DNA of 39,973 nucleotides. Origin: Nautiliaceae bacterium (GTDB lineage: Bacteria; Campylobacterota; Campylobacteria; Campylobacterales; Nautiliaceae). Shown here one piece after another: positions 22,433 through 33,563 of the stretch (its first letter is position 1; each line of letters begins with the position of its first letter). A program made the position numbers and the translations under genes. Where the stretch lies: NCBI GenBank assembly GCA_027062625.1, contig JAMOSZ010000036.1, positions 1 to 39,973 of the forward strand. Reading direction: 5' to 3'. The notes under the pieces are model-generated. The model searched no databases and had not been told where the DNA came from. It saw only the letters and a list, made by a program, of their open reading frames with translations.

Positions 22433-24688
22433 TTATTTTAATTTTTCCCTAACCTCTTTTGCGGCATCTACCATATTTTTAAGGCTTGGTTTAACTTCTT
22501 CCCATTTTCTTGTTTTAAGTCCGCAGTCTGGATTTACCCAAACTTTTTTAGCTGGTAATACTTCTAATATTGCGTTGATTTGCTCAACTATTTCCTCTTT
22601 GCTTGGAACTCTTGGGCTATGAATATCATAAACCCCAGGTCCTATTTCACCTTTATAGCCTCTTTCTTTAAAGATTTTAAGTAGACTATTATCACTTCTT
22701 GCGTTTTCAATTGAAATTACATCAGCATCCATAGCTTCAATAGCGTCCATAATGTCACTAAATTCAGAATAACACATATGAGTGTGGATTTGAGTTTCAG
22801 GTTTTACAACGCTTGTTGTAATTCTAAACGATGTAATTGCCCAGTCTTCATAATCGGCTCTTTTTTCATTTCTTAAAGGATAACCTTCTCTAAGTGCCGC
22901 TTCATCAACTTGAATTACTTTAATCCCAGCAGCCTCTAACGCTTCAACTTCATCTCTTATTGCAAGTGCCATTTGGTAAGCTGTTGTTTTTTTGCTTTGG
23001 TCATCTCTAACAAATGACCAGTTAAGCATAGTTACTGGACCAGTTAGCATTCCTTTCATCGGTTTATCAGTTAGGCTTTGAGCGTATGTAATCCACTCAA
23101 CCGTCATATCTTTTGGTCTAGATACATCTCCGTAAATTAAAGGTGGTTTAACGCATCTGCTACCATAACTTTGTACCCATCCATTTTGAGAAAATGCAAC
23201 TCCATTTAACTGCTCGCCAAAATATTCAACCATATCGTTTCTCTCAAACTCTCCGTGAACTAATACATCAAGGTCTATTGACTCTTGAAACTCAACACAC
23301 TCTTTAATCATCTCTTTGATTTTTGATTTATACTTTTCTTCTGAAATAACGCCATTTTTATAATCTCTTCTTAATTTTCTAAGCTCAGGAGTTTGTGGGA
23401 AAGAACCAATTGTTGTTGTTGGAAGGATTGGGTATTTTAGGTTTTCGTGTTGGAGTTTGATTCTCTCTTCAAAAGGAACGCTTCTTTTTTTATCTTTTTC
23501 AGTTAGGTTAGAGACTCTATCTTGCACAATTGGGTCGTGGATTTTTTTAGAGGTTTTTCTTGTCGCAATTGCAAGTTTGTTACCTTCTAATACCTCTTTG
23601 TCATATTCACTAAGCTCTTCATCTTTTACTAGTTTGTTAATTACTCTAATCTCATCAAGTTTTTCAAGTGCGTAACTTATCCAAGATTTAATGTCTTCAT
23701 CCATTTTTGTTTCATATTTTAGAGTATATGGTACATGAAGAAGACTGCAACTGCTTCCAATATGCACTTTATCACTATCAACCGCTTCTGTTAATCCTTT
23801 AACAAAAGCCGCTGATTTTTCAATATCATTTACCCATACATTTCTACCATTAACAATTCCAATTCCAACTTCTTTGCCAGCATCAACTAACGCTTTAATT
23901 GAGTTTTCGCTTCCGTGGACAAAATCTAAAAACATTCCTTTAATTGGAGTTTTAGCAAGCACTTCGTTTGCTTCGTTTGAGTGTTCAAAATAAGTTGCTA
24001 CATAAATGTTTGCATCTTTTGCAAGTTCATTATAAACTTTTTCAAGTAGCTCTAAATCTTCTTTTGTAGGATTTGTAACAAAGTAAGGCTCATCCATTTG
24101 GATAATAATTTGAGGATTTAATTTTTTAAGCTCTTGAATAATTTCTTTGTAAACAGGGATTAATTTTTCAATAATTGCTTTTTCATCTCCCTTTACTTTT
24201 GAGAGTTTAACAAAAGTGATTGGTCCGATTAAATTTACCTTAGGTTCAATTCCAAGCTCTTTTGCTTCTTTATACTCTTCTTTGATTTTTTCAATATTTG
24301 GTTTAAAATCCATATCTTCGCTTAATTCAGGCACAATATAGTGGTAGTTTGTGTTAAACCATTTAGTCATTTCTTGGGCTTTGTGAGTTGCATCACCTCT
24401 TGCCATTGCAAAATATCTATCAAGCTCATTTTCAATATCTTTGTATTTTTGAGGGATTGCATTTAGCATAATTGAAGTATCAAGCATATTATCGTAAAAA
24501 CTAAAATCATTTATGCTAATTAAATCAATTCCAGCGTTTTTTTGATAAATCCAGTGTCTTTTTCTAAGCTCGCTCGCTGTTTTTTTAAGTTCATCTTGAC
24601 TAATTTTTCCACTCCAATAAGCTTCTAATGCTCTTTTTAGCTCTCTTTGCTCACCAATTCTTGGAAAACCGATTACATATGTTGCCAT
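22433..24688 (-). CDS. metE: cobalamin-independent methionine synthase
   Basis: 751 residues, full length. Transfers a methyl group from methyl-tetrahydrofolate polyglutamate to homocysteine, using zinc. The N-terminal barrel (1-340) precedes the catalytic barrel. Zinc ligands sit in IHTHMCYSEF (His and Cys) and VNPDCGLKTRKW (Cys), and the substrate segment is IQVDEAALREGYP. An extended -10 TGATATAAT (24708-24716) lies just upstream. It allows methionine synthesis without vitamin B12. Confidence 0.97.
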   Translation of the reverse strand: MATYVIGFPRIGEQRELKRALEAYWSGKISQDELKKTASELRKRHWIYQKNAGIDLISINDFSFYDNMLDTSIMLNAIPQKYKDIENELDRYFAMARGDATHKAQEMTKWFNTNYHYIVPELSEDMDFKPNIEKIKEEYKEAKELGIEPKVNLIGPITFVKLSKVKGDEKAIIEKLIPVYKEIIQELKKLNPQIIIQMDEPYFVTNPTKEDLELLEKVYNELAKDANIYVATYFEHSNEANEVLAKTPIKGMFLDFVHGSENSIKALVDAGKEVGIGIVNGRNVWVNDIEKSAAFVKGLTEAVDSDKVHIGSSCSLLHVPYTLKYETKMDEDIKSWISYALEKLDEIRVINKLVKDEELSEYDKEVLEGNKLAIATRKTSKKIHDPIVQDRVSNLTEKDKKRSVPFEERIKLQHENLKYPILPTTTIGSFPQTPELRKLRRDYKNGVISEEKYKSKIKEMIKECVEFQESIDLDVLVHGEFERNDMVEYFGEQLNGVAFSQNGWVQSYGSRCVKPPLIYGDVSRPKDMTVEWITYAQSLTDKPMKGMLTGPVTMLNWSFVRDDQSKKTTAYQMALAIRDEVEALEAAGIKVIQVDEAALREGYPLRNEKRADYEDWAITSFRITTSVVKPETQIHTHMCYSEFSDIMDAIEAMDADVISIENARSDNSLLKIFKERGYKGEIGPGVYDIHSPRVPSKEEIVEQINAILEVLPAKKVWVNPDCGLKTRKWEEVKPSLKNMVDAAKEVREKLK

Positions 24689-24707
24689 ATCTATCCTTTT
24701 TGGCGAA

Positions 24708-24716
24708 ATTATATCA
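24708..24716 (-). promoter_or_regulatory. extended -10 promoter of metE
   Basis: TGATATAAT on the minus strand, 20 bases before the metE ATG, in the 30-base gap after the preceding gene. Confidence 0.5.
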
Positions 24717-24718
24717 AA

Positions 24719-25777
24719 CTATTGAATGGATTTAAAACCTCTGTTTATTATTTGATAAAGCTTTGCTTTGTAAATAACTTGATTGTTAAACATATATAAA
24801 TTAAAGTCATCCAATAAAGAGTCTTCGTCTCCTTGTGAGAGTTTATAAGCTTTGTTTGCTAATGTGTTAAGAGAGTAGTTAAGCCAATTGTATTTAATGT
24901 CTGAATTTAATAGTTCGTTATATACTCTTAAATCTGATGGAATGTCAATAATAGAGTTTGCAATTAAGAGTTTTCTTACATCATCTGGCTGAGTTAAGTT
25001 TATCATTAAAGGAGAGTAATTGATTTGAGTTGAGAATTGTAATTTTGTATTTATGTTGTGATAAGTTATATCTCCTAAGATTTTGGTTGTGTGAGGGGTG
25101 GAAGTGTTTAAGAATACATATTTATTATTTAATTTCCAATAAGGGATATTTGGATAGTAGTAATTTGTAATAGAGACATTTAAATCATTTTGCTCTATTT
25201 TTAGTAATTGATTTGATAAGAAGAGATTTTTATCAGTAATTGCAACTGCTTTTGGGTCTGCTAAATATTTAGAAAGAGTTCTCACTTGTAGTTTAAAGTC
25301 AATTCCTCCAAAAAATAGGTTTGGAGAAAAAATATCAAGTTCATTTAAATTAAAAGTTGGAATGTAAAAGTTTGCTGAGTAGGTTGTTAGATTTTGGAGG
25401 GATTTTTTGTCGGTTGTTATGTAAAAGATGGTTTGGTATTTGTTTGTTATAAGAGTTAAATCATCGTTAATGTCAAATACTTCATATGAAAATTCAACTC
25501 CTTTTGATAAAAAGTAAGTCGTTATGGAGTTAATGATAGATGGGACGAATTTGTAAAGTTTCTTTTTATCAATCATAATGGCAAAATTTAGAGTAGGTTG
25601 GATTGATTTGAAAATATCGTTAAACTCTTCAATTGTTACATTTTCTTCAAGGGTAGAATTTATCTCTTTTGTTGAATTTATTTCTGTTAAATTTTTATCT
25701 GTTAAATTTTTAGAAGTTAAGTTGCTTTGAGCAAATCCAAAGCTAATAGCTAAAAGTAAAGAGAGTACTATTTTCAT
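24719..25777 (-). CDS. periplasmic protein with an N-glycosylation-sequon repeat, unknown function
   Basis: 352 residues. A signal peptide (1-16, ending FAQ) is followed by a low-complexity stretch in which Asn-x-Ser/Thr recurs at residues 19, 24, 29, 34, 40 and 46. The last four are full D/E-x-N-x-S/T sequons of the Campylobacter PglB type. The rest is Asn/Tyr/Ile-rich with no recognised domain; one more sequon (DLNVS) occurs later. The ATG overlaps the stop of the uracil-DNA glycosylase gene by 4 bases. Probably a soluble or surface-attached periplasmic protein. Confidence 0.7.
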   Translation of the reverse strand: MKIVLSLLLAISFGFAQSNLTSKNLTDKNLTEINSTKEINSTLEENVTIEEFNDIFKSIQPTLNFAIMIDKKKLYKFVPSIINSITTYFLSKGVEFSYEVFDINDDLTLITNKYQTIFYITTDKKSLQNLTTYSANFYIPTFNLNELDIFSPNLFFGGIDFKLQVRTLSKYLADPKAVAITDKNLFLSNQLLKIEQNDLNVSITNYYYPNIPYWKLNNKYVFLNTSTPHTTKILGDITYHNINTKLQFSTQINYSPLMINLTQPDDVRKLLIANSIIDIPSDLRVYNELLNSDIKYNWLNYSLNTLANKAYKLSQGDEDSLLDDFNLYMFNNQVIYKAKLYQIINRGFKSIQ

Positions 25778-26415
25778 ATCATACTCTTTATAAGCAAAAA
25801 GTCTTTGTAAGCTTCTTTTTTAGCGCTTGGGTTTCTTAAAAGATAGCTTGGATGGTATGTTGGTATCACTTTTTTCTCCTTGTATTTAAAAATTTGTCCT
25901 CTTATTTTACTAATTGGCATATCCATATTCATAAGATACATAAAAGCCGTTTTTCCAAGACAAACTAAAATCTTAGGGTTAATTATATCAATTTGTTTTA
26001 AAAGATATGGTTTGCAAGTTTCAGCTTCTATGATTGTTGGGACTCTATTATTTGGTGGGCGACATTTTACTATATTTGCAATGTAAACATCATCTCTTTT
26101 TAATTCTAATACATTTTCAATAATTTTTGTAAGTAACTTACCAGCCCTCCCTACAAATGGGCGTCCAGTTCTATCTTCCATCTCTCCTGGTGCTTCTCCT
26201 ATAAACATAAGTTTAGCTTTTGGATTTCCCTCTCCAAAGACTACATTTGTGCGAGTTTTGCTTAAATCACAAAGAGTGCAATTTTCGCATTGTTTTTTAA
26301 GTTCTTCTAATTCATTTGGCATTTTGATTTTTTGTTCTTTACTCTCAAATCCTTCAAAGTATTCATCTCCTGCTTCTTTTAGCTTATAGAGGTGTTTTAG
26401 TAGGAGTAGATTCAT
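25774..26415 (-). CDS. family-4 uracil-DNA glycosylase
   Basis: 213 residues. Removes uracil from DNA, important where cytosine deaminates at elevated temperature. Motif A is GEAPGEMEDRTGRPFVGRAG and the later motif is TYHPSYLLRNPS. [4Fe-4S] ligands are probably Cys46 and Cys49 (ENCTLC), the Cys in KCRPPNNR and the Cys in ETCKPYL; Cys43 is an additional one. The ATG (AAGGAAG upstream) lies 32 bases inside the mscS-like gene, giving coupled translation. Confidence 0.93.
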   Translation of the reverse strand: MNLLLLKHLYKLKEAGDEYFEGFESKEQKIKMPNELEELKKQCENCTLCDLSKTRTNVVFGEGNPKAKLMFIGEAPGEMEDRTGRPFVGRAGKLLTKIIENVLELKRDDVYIANIVKCRPPNNRVPTIIEAETCKPYLLKQIDIINPKILVCLGKTAFMYLMNMDMPISKIRGQIFKYKEKKVIPTYHPSYLLRNPSAKKEAYKDFLLIKSMI

Positions 26416-27856
26416 TTTCTTCCTTTTTTATTACTGTGTAAGTTGTATGAGCGAGTTTGATGTCATCTTCTTTACTAAACGCTTCTAAAATTTCACTATA
26501 AATTTTGCTTCTAAGAGATAAGGTCATATAATTGTTTAAATACCAACAGCTAATTACTATTCCATTTTCATTTATAAAAGTAAAGATTTTTGGTTCTACA
26601 TTTGCATTTTTTATATGGTAGATTGCTTTTAATTTATGAAGTCTTCTTTTTGTAATGTCTGTATATCCTTTTGAGAAGTTTTGGACTATTCCTTTTATTA
26701 TATGTTTTGCTTTTTTGTAGTTGCTATCAAATGTAATTGTAATATCAATTCCATCCCAAACGGTTGAGAGTCCGTGGTGGGTGTAGTTAAATATTGGATT
26801 GTTAAATACTACATTGTTTGGAATAAATACAATCCTTCCAGCTCTTCTATTTAGAGTTAGGGTAGTTAGGGTTACATCTTCATACATTACGATTTTTGTT
26901 AAGGTTATATCAATTACATCTCCAACAATTTGGACATTTCCGTTTTGGAGGGTTATTTTTATTCTATCTCCTACCTTAAAGTTTCCACTTGTCATTATTA
27001 CAAACCATCCAAAAATATTCATAAACCAATCTTTCATAGCAATTGCAATACCAGCTGATGCAAATCCAAGGATTGTGATTAAGTAAGTTGCGTTATTGAT
27101 GTAAAAGAAAAGGATTATTAAGATAATAATTGTAATGTTTATAAAGTTTAAAATTTTGTTAATAAGATATATAGACTCTCCCTTTACATATTTTCTAACT
27201 CCAAGTTTTATAAAATAAAAAATTAAAATTGATATAAAGATAGAAATAGCAAGATAGATTAATTTATTTATTTCTCTTTGTATCTCTTGATTGACTTGGG
27301 AGATATAGATTTGAGCTTGTGATTTTTGATTTTGAATCTTTGTTTTATATACATTATTAATTGTTTCAAAGTCTAAGAGAAGTTTTTTTAGCTGTTTGTC
27401 TTTAATGCCCGCTTTTTTATAAAGATTGTTTAGCTCAATTAATTTTTGGTAGGTTGAATAAAATTTTTTGTAGTTTTGAATATTTTGATTTAGGATTGAT
27501 TTTATCTCTTTTTCATAGCTTAATGCCCCAAATATTGCAAAAGGATTATTAATTGTAGGAGGGGTTGGGAGAGGTTTTATTTTAATAAGACTCTCAAAAA
27601 TATTTTTATTATTTTTTAGTAAACCAAGCTCTGTTTGGAGACTTAGTATTTTATCTTTATTTTTTTTAGGATGTCTTTGATATTTTTGGAGCATATCTTC
27701 TAATGATTTATATTTTAGATAATTTTGATAATTTATGTAAAATTCGTTTTTGTTAAGTTCGTTTTTGATGTTTTTGATTGATAAATTTATCTCTTTTGTT
27801 AAATTATTTTCAGCTCCAAAAAGAAAGATTGAGATAAAAATTAAAATCCACCTCAA
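26384..27856 (-). CDS. MscS-family mechanosensitive channel with periplasmic N-terminal domain
   Basis: 490 residues from a TTG that overlaps the aroB stop (AAGGAAG upstream). A signal peptide (1-15) is followed by about 175 residues of mostly coiled-coil periplasmic domain, then membrane segments near 195-215, 225-250 and the pore helix GFASAGIAIAMKDWFMNIFGWF. A beta domain follows (GDRIKI...VGDVIDITLTKI). It releases solutes on hypo-osmotic shock. The mature N-terminus begins with two PglB-type sequons (ENNLT, EINLS). Campylobacter has an mscS gene next to aroB as well. Confidence 0.9.
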   Translation of the reverse strand: MRWILIFISIFLFGAENNLTKEINLSIKNIKNELNKNEFYINYQNYLKYKSLEDMLQKYQRHPKKNKDKILSLQTELGLLKNNKNIFESLIKIKPLPTPPTINNPFAIFGALSYEKEIKSILNQNIQNYKKFYSTYQKLIELNNLYKKAGIKDKQLKKLLLDFETINNVYKTKIQNQKSQAQIYISQVNQEIQREINKLIYLAISIFISILIFYFIKLGVRKYVKGESIYLINKILNFINITIIILIILFFYINNATYLITILGFASAGIAIAMKDWFMNIFGWFVIMTSGNFKVGDRIKITLQNGNVQIVGDVIDITLTKIVMYEDVTLTTLTLNRRAGRIVFIPNNVVFNNPIFNYTHHGLSTVWDGIDITITFDSNYKKAKHIIKGIVQNFSKGYTDITKRRLHKLKAIYHIKNANVEPKIFTFINENGIVISCWYLNNYMTLSLRSKIYSEILEAFSKEDDIKLAHTTYTVIKKEENESTPTKTPL

Positions 27857-28875
27857 CTAAACTTCCTTAAAACTTTTTTAATAATATTTGGATCAATATC
27901 TTTGATAATTTTAAATTTTCCAATTTTCTCAGGGATGATAAATTTTAAAGAGTTATTTAGGGTCTTTTTATCTAAAAAGAATTGATTAAAAAATTCATCT
28001 ACATTTTCTATTTTAAAACTTGTTGGAAGATTATATTTTTCAAGAAGTTTTTTAATCTCATCAGCTTCTTGATAAGAGAGGTATCCAAGTGCTTTTGAGA
28101 GTTCATTTGCCATTACCATTCCAATAGCCACTGCTTCTCCGTGGAGATATTTTTTGTAGTTTGTTAGATTTTCAATTGCGTGTGCAAAAGTGTGACCATA
28201 ATTTAATACGCTTCTTATGCCTTTTTCTTTTTCGTCAAGACTAACTACTTTTGCTTTTAATTCCACTGCTCTTTTTATCATCTCTTCAAGAGAGATTTCG
28301 TTGTTTTTGATTTTTTCAAAAAACTCTTTATCAAACATTACCGCCATTTTGATAATTTCAGCCATTCCGGCGTTAAATTCTCTTTTATCAAGGGTTGATA
28401 GGAAGTAGGTATCAATGAAGACATATTCTGGTTGGTAAAAGGTTCCTATTAAGTTTTTGCCATATCTGTTATTAATTCCAGTTTTTCCGCCAACTGAGCT
28501 ATCTACCATTGCAAGAAGGGTTGTTGGGATTTGGATAAATTTTACTCCTCTAAGGAAAATGCTTGCTCCAAATCCAGTCATATCCCCAATAACTCCTCCT
28601 CCAAATGCTATTAAAGTGGAATTTCTATCAAATTTTGCATCAAACAATCTATCAAGTGCATACTCAACACTTTGCCAAGTTTTATACTCCTCTCCATCTG
28701 GAAGAGTAATAATTTGAATTTCTGGGGCTTTAATTTTGTTTAGAAGATAATTTATGTGAAGTCCGCTCACTTTTGGATTTGTGATAATTGCTGTTTTTGA
28801 ATTTAGTTTAATTTCTGGTAATTTTCCTATTATGATGTCATAGGTTTTTGAATTTGTTTTTACTTCTACTTTCAT
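27853..28875 (-). CDS. aroB: 3-dehydroquinate synthase
   Basis: 340 residues. Second step of the shikimate pathway. NAD-binding GGGVIGDMTGFGASIFLRG near 95, then PTTLLAMVDSSVGGKTGIN, and the metal-binding HGEAVAIGM with a further His in LNYGHTFAHAIE. The ATG overlaps the upstream RCK gene's stop by 4 bases and its stop overlaps the mscS-like start. Confidence 0.97.
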   Translation of the reverse strand: MKVEVKTNSKTYDIIIGKLPEIKLNSKTAIITNPKVSGLHINYLLNKIKAPEIQIITLPDGEEYKTWQSVEYALDRLFDAKFDRNSTLIAFGGGVIGDMTGFGASIFLRGVKFIQIPTTLLAMVDSSVGGKTGINNRYGKNLIGTFYQPEYVFIDTYFLSTLDKREFNAGMAEIIKMAVMFDKEFFEKIKNNEISLEEMIKRAVELKAKVVSLDEKEKGIRSVLNYGHTFAHAIENLTNYKKYLHGEAVAIGMVMANELSKALGYLSYQEADEIKKLLEKYNLPTSFKIENVDEFFNQFFLDKKTLNNSLKFIIPEKIGKFKIIKDIDPNIIKKVLRKFS

Positions 28876-30254
28876 TCTTCATCCTTTATTGGTATTAGAA
28901 ATTGATTTTTATCTATTAAAATATAGCTAAATTCTATTTTGGGGTGTAGTATCATTTTTAGTTTAGATGGTGGAATTTTAGCAAAAGCTTCTGCTAAGCA
29001 GATGTTTTTAAGGGAATTTAGGTATGTTATTGGGTTTTGATTTTTTATTGAGATAAATTCTACTTTTGCAGTTTTTAAAAAGTTTATCTCTTTTAAGATA
29101 GAGACAATCTCTTTTGAGTTATTTTCAGGGTCTATTTCAAAAAATTTTATTCCAATTCCAAGCTGGTGGGATAAATCGTATAAGATTGAAGCGATGTTTG
29201 GAGTGTATTTATTTACAATAGCTCCAATTGCTTGGCATTTTTTAATTGATTCTTTTCCAACTTTTAATATAGGTTTTCTAATCTCAAAAAACTCTTTTTT
29301 GTATGATAAAAAGATTTCATTTGGAATTATTGTAAGCCCTATGTTAAATTTATTTATGTCTTTTTTAAGAGCTTTTATATAAGAAGTCTCATTATAATCG
29401 GTGATTATTGAGATGTCTGGGAATTTAAAGAGTTTGTAAATTCTATGTTTTGTTGTTGGGTTTATTATTTTTATAATAAGGAGTTTGTTTTTGAGTTTTC
29501 TGTGTAAAAATAGGGCAGTTTTTAAGAATTTTGATATCTCTTTTTGATTAAATTTTTTCATATCTAATAAAAGATAAATATTTTGTCCGTATGGTTGAGG
29601 GAATGCTCCGATTGAGTTTTTAATTCTGTGGAAAATCTCTTTTAATCTTTCTGGTCTTCCAATAAGAATTATTTTATCGTTTGGGAGAATAATTTTTGGA
29701 TTTTCTTTTAATTCTCCATTTCTATAAAGAGTAGCCATTCTTACATTGTAATTTTTAAATATTGAAGGAGTTTTATAAATAAAAGGTGAGTGAGGTGGAA
29801 TTTCTACTTCTAATATTTCACCTTGTCCTAGTCCAATGTTTCTTGCAAAAAGAGGCACTCCTGGTAGGAGGTCTATTACTTTATTGGTTATAATATCTGC
29901 AACGTCAATTATCTCTATATTGTTAATTGGAGGAAGTTTATACTCATACCAAAATTTTACAAATACTATTGAAGTTTTGTAAAGTTTTATATGTTTTAAT
30001 ACAAATTCAGCAGTTTTTTGATTTTTTATAAAAATAATTATCTTATCAAAATCTTTTTTTATTATATTTTTGTAGTTTTCAAAGGCATAAAAGTTAATTT
30101 TATAAAAAAAGAGATTCTCTTTCTCAAACCCTTCTTTAATTTCATCATCTTCGTAAATTATGTGAAATTCGCCCAAATTAAGGTAGTTGTTAGCAATTTT
30201 TTCTATTAAAAGCTTTGCTTCTTTGGCTCCTGCAAAAATTAATATTTTGCTCAA
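28872..30254 (-). CDS. TrkA/RCK-domain protein (COG3400-type)
   Basis: 460 residues from the TTG at 30254, which has AAGGGA five bases upstream; a longer reading from 30311 would cross the promoter and is rejected. The N-terminal Rossmann-like domain opens KILIFAGAKEAKLLIEKIA. A TrkA-C-like domain (LGQGEILEVEIPPHSP...NDKIILIG, about 150-215) follows. The C-terminal half, IKIINPTT onward, is unassigned. Such proteins gate potassium uptake or other transporters; no channel gene is adjacent. Same position between aroB and tgt as Campylobacter Cj1009c, as I recall. Confidence 0.75.
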   Translation of the reverse strand: MSKILIFAGAKEAKLLIEKIANNYLNLGEFHIIYEDDEIKEGFEKENLFFYKINFYAFENYKNIIKKDFDKIIIFIKNQKTAEFVLKHIKLYKTSIVFVKFWYEYKLPPINNIEIIDVADIITNKVIDLLPGVPLFARNIGLGQGEILEVEIPPHSPFIYKTPSIFKNYNVRMATLYRNGELKENPKIILPNDKIILIGRPERLKEIFHRIKNSIGAFPQPYGQNIYLLLDMKKFNQKEISKFLKTALFLHRKLKNKLLIIKIINPTTKHRIYKLFKFPDISIITDYNETSYIKALKKDINKFNIGLTIIPNEIFLSYKKEFFEIRKPILKVGKESIKKCQAIGAIVNKYTPNIASILYDLSHQLGIGIKFFEIDPENNSKEIVSILKEINFLKTAKVEFISIKNQNPITYLNSLKNICLAEAFAKIPPSKLKMILHPKIEFSYILIDKNQFLIPIKDEE

Positions 30255-30272
30255 TAAATCCCTTTTTTCAAA

Positions 30273-32238
<1,966 letters not shown>

Positions 32239-32246
<8 letters not shown>

Positions 32247-32829
32247 AGTAAGTTACCGCACTTTTTCCAAATTTTTTTGTTTTGATTTTTTTGTATTTTC
32301 CAAGATGCTCTGGAAATTCATAATCACTTTGGTGCTCAATTAAAATTTTTTCTACATTGATTTTTGGCAATGTTTTAATTAAGTTTTGCACTTTATCATA
32401 AATATCTTCATACCCTTCTCTTATTGCAAACGGTGGGTCAAAATAGAAAATGGCTTTATCTTTTTCTCTTTTTAATCTCTCAATTACATCCCAAATAGTA
32501 TCAAAACTATCTCCTAAGATAATTTCGCATTTTTCTCTATCTTCTGGTTTTAGTGAATCAATATTTCTTTTTAATACTTTTGCCGCTTCTGGATCTTTTT
32601 CAAGAAAGTAAGCCTTTTTTGCCCCTCTACTTATTGCTTCAAGCCCAATGCTTCCAACTCCACTAAAAACTTCAACCCAAGTAGAATCTGGCACTTCCCA
32701 TTGGAGAGAGTTAAAGACGGATTCTTTTAAGATTTGTTTTGTGCTTCTTGTTGTCTCTTTTGTGTTCATATAGAGTTTTTTACCTCTATATTTTCCACCA
32801 ATAATTTTTATGTTACTTTTTTCAATCAT
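32239..32829 (-). CDS. rsmD: 16S rRNA (guanine-966-N2)-methyltransferase RsmD
   Basis: 196 residues. SAM-dependent methylation of 16S rRNA in the small subunit. Motifs: IIGGKYRGKKL at the start, TRSTKQILKESVFNSL, the SAM loop EVFSGVGSIGLEAISRGA, and the catalytic DPPF (NPPY-type). The ATG overlaps the ispE stop (ATGA). Confidence 0.94.
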
Positions 32830-33563
32830 TTTGCCTCCTTAAAAAAACTGCTTCCACTTCCGCTAAGATACCCAAAATCTTTGTATTTGTAAAGGTCTGG
32901 ATATACCATTAAAGCCGGTTTTAGCAAATCGTTTAATTCATAAGGGGAGTAGTTAAAAAGCTCTTTTGTCTCTTTTTTATCAAAATCGGTATCTTTTGGA
33001 TTAAAAAAGTGTTGATGATAAGCGTTATAAACCTTAGGGGTTGAGCATTCAATTGGTGGAGTTAGTATATCAACATCAAAAGCCTCTTCATCCCTTGGGA
33101 TTACAATATCTCCCCTCCCGTAAACATCCGCAACATCAGCATCAGTAATAAAAAACGCAACATCGCTTCCAACTTTTTTGCCAATTTCAATAAGTTTATC
33201 AGTGGATAAGTTTAGTCCGCTTTTTTTATTCACAAGCCTCAAAAAAGCCCCAGCATCGCTGCTGCCTCCTCCAAGACCTGCCATTTCTGGGATATTTTTG
33301 TGAATTCTTATCTCTTTTCCGATAAACCACTCTTTAATCTCAGGGTAAGCTTTTGTGAGTTCTACATATGCTTTAAATACCGAATTATCCCTTAATACGC
33401 AATTTACATCCCCTACAATATTAAATTTCTTAGCTTCAACTATCTCAATCTCATCATACAAATCTTTAACTTTCATAAACCTTGACTTTATCTGATGATA
33501 CATTCCATCATACCCTACAATTTTTAAAAACAGATTCACTTTTGCATATGCTTTAATTTTCAT
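32826..33563 (-). CDS. ispE: 4-diphosphocytidyl-2-C-methyl-D-erythritol kinase
   Basis: 245 residues. GHMP kinase of the MEP isoprenoid pathway: IKAYAKVNLFLKI at the start and the ATP loop MAGLGGGSSDAGAFL near 94-108, with SGSGSSFF near the end. Somewhat shorter than the enterobacterial enzyme, as usual in Campylobacterota. Overlaps truB by 11 bases and rsmD by 4; no csrA lies between truB and ispE. Confidence 0.95.
   Translation of the reverse strand: MKIKAYAKVNLFLKIVGYDGMYHQIKSRFMKVKDLYDEIEIVEAKKFNIVGDVNCVLRDNSVFKAYVELTKAYPEIKEWFIGKEIRIHKNIPEMAGLGGGSSDAGAFLRLVNKKSGLNLSTDKLIEIGKKVGSDVAFFITDADVADVYGRGDIVIPRDEEAFDVDILTPPIECSTPKVYNAYHQHFFNPKDTDFDKKETKELFNYSPYELNDLLKPALMVYPDLYKYKDFGYLSGSGSSFFKEAK

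Noticed and set aside
22341-22622. 93-residue plus-strand ORF overlapping the 3' end of metE
   Set aside because: It is mostly antisense to metE and low in coding character; no supporting start signal.
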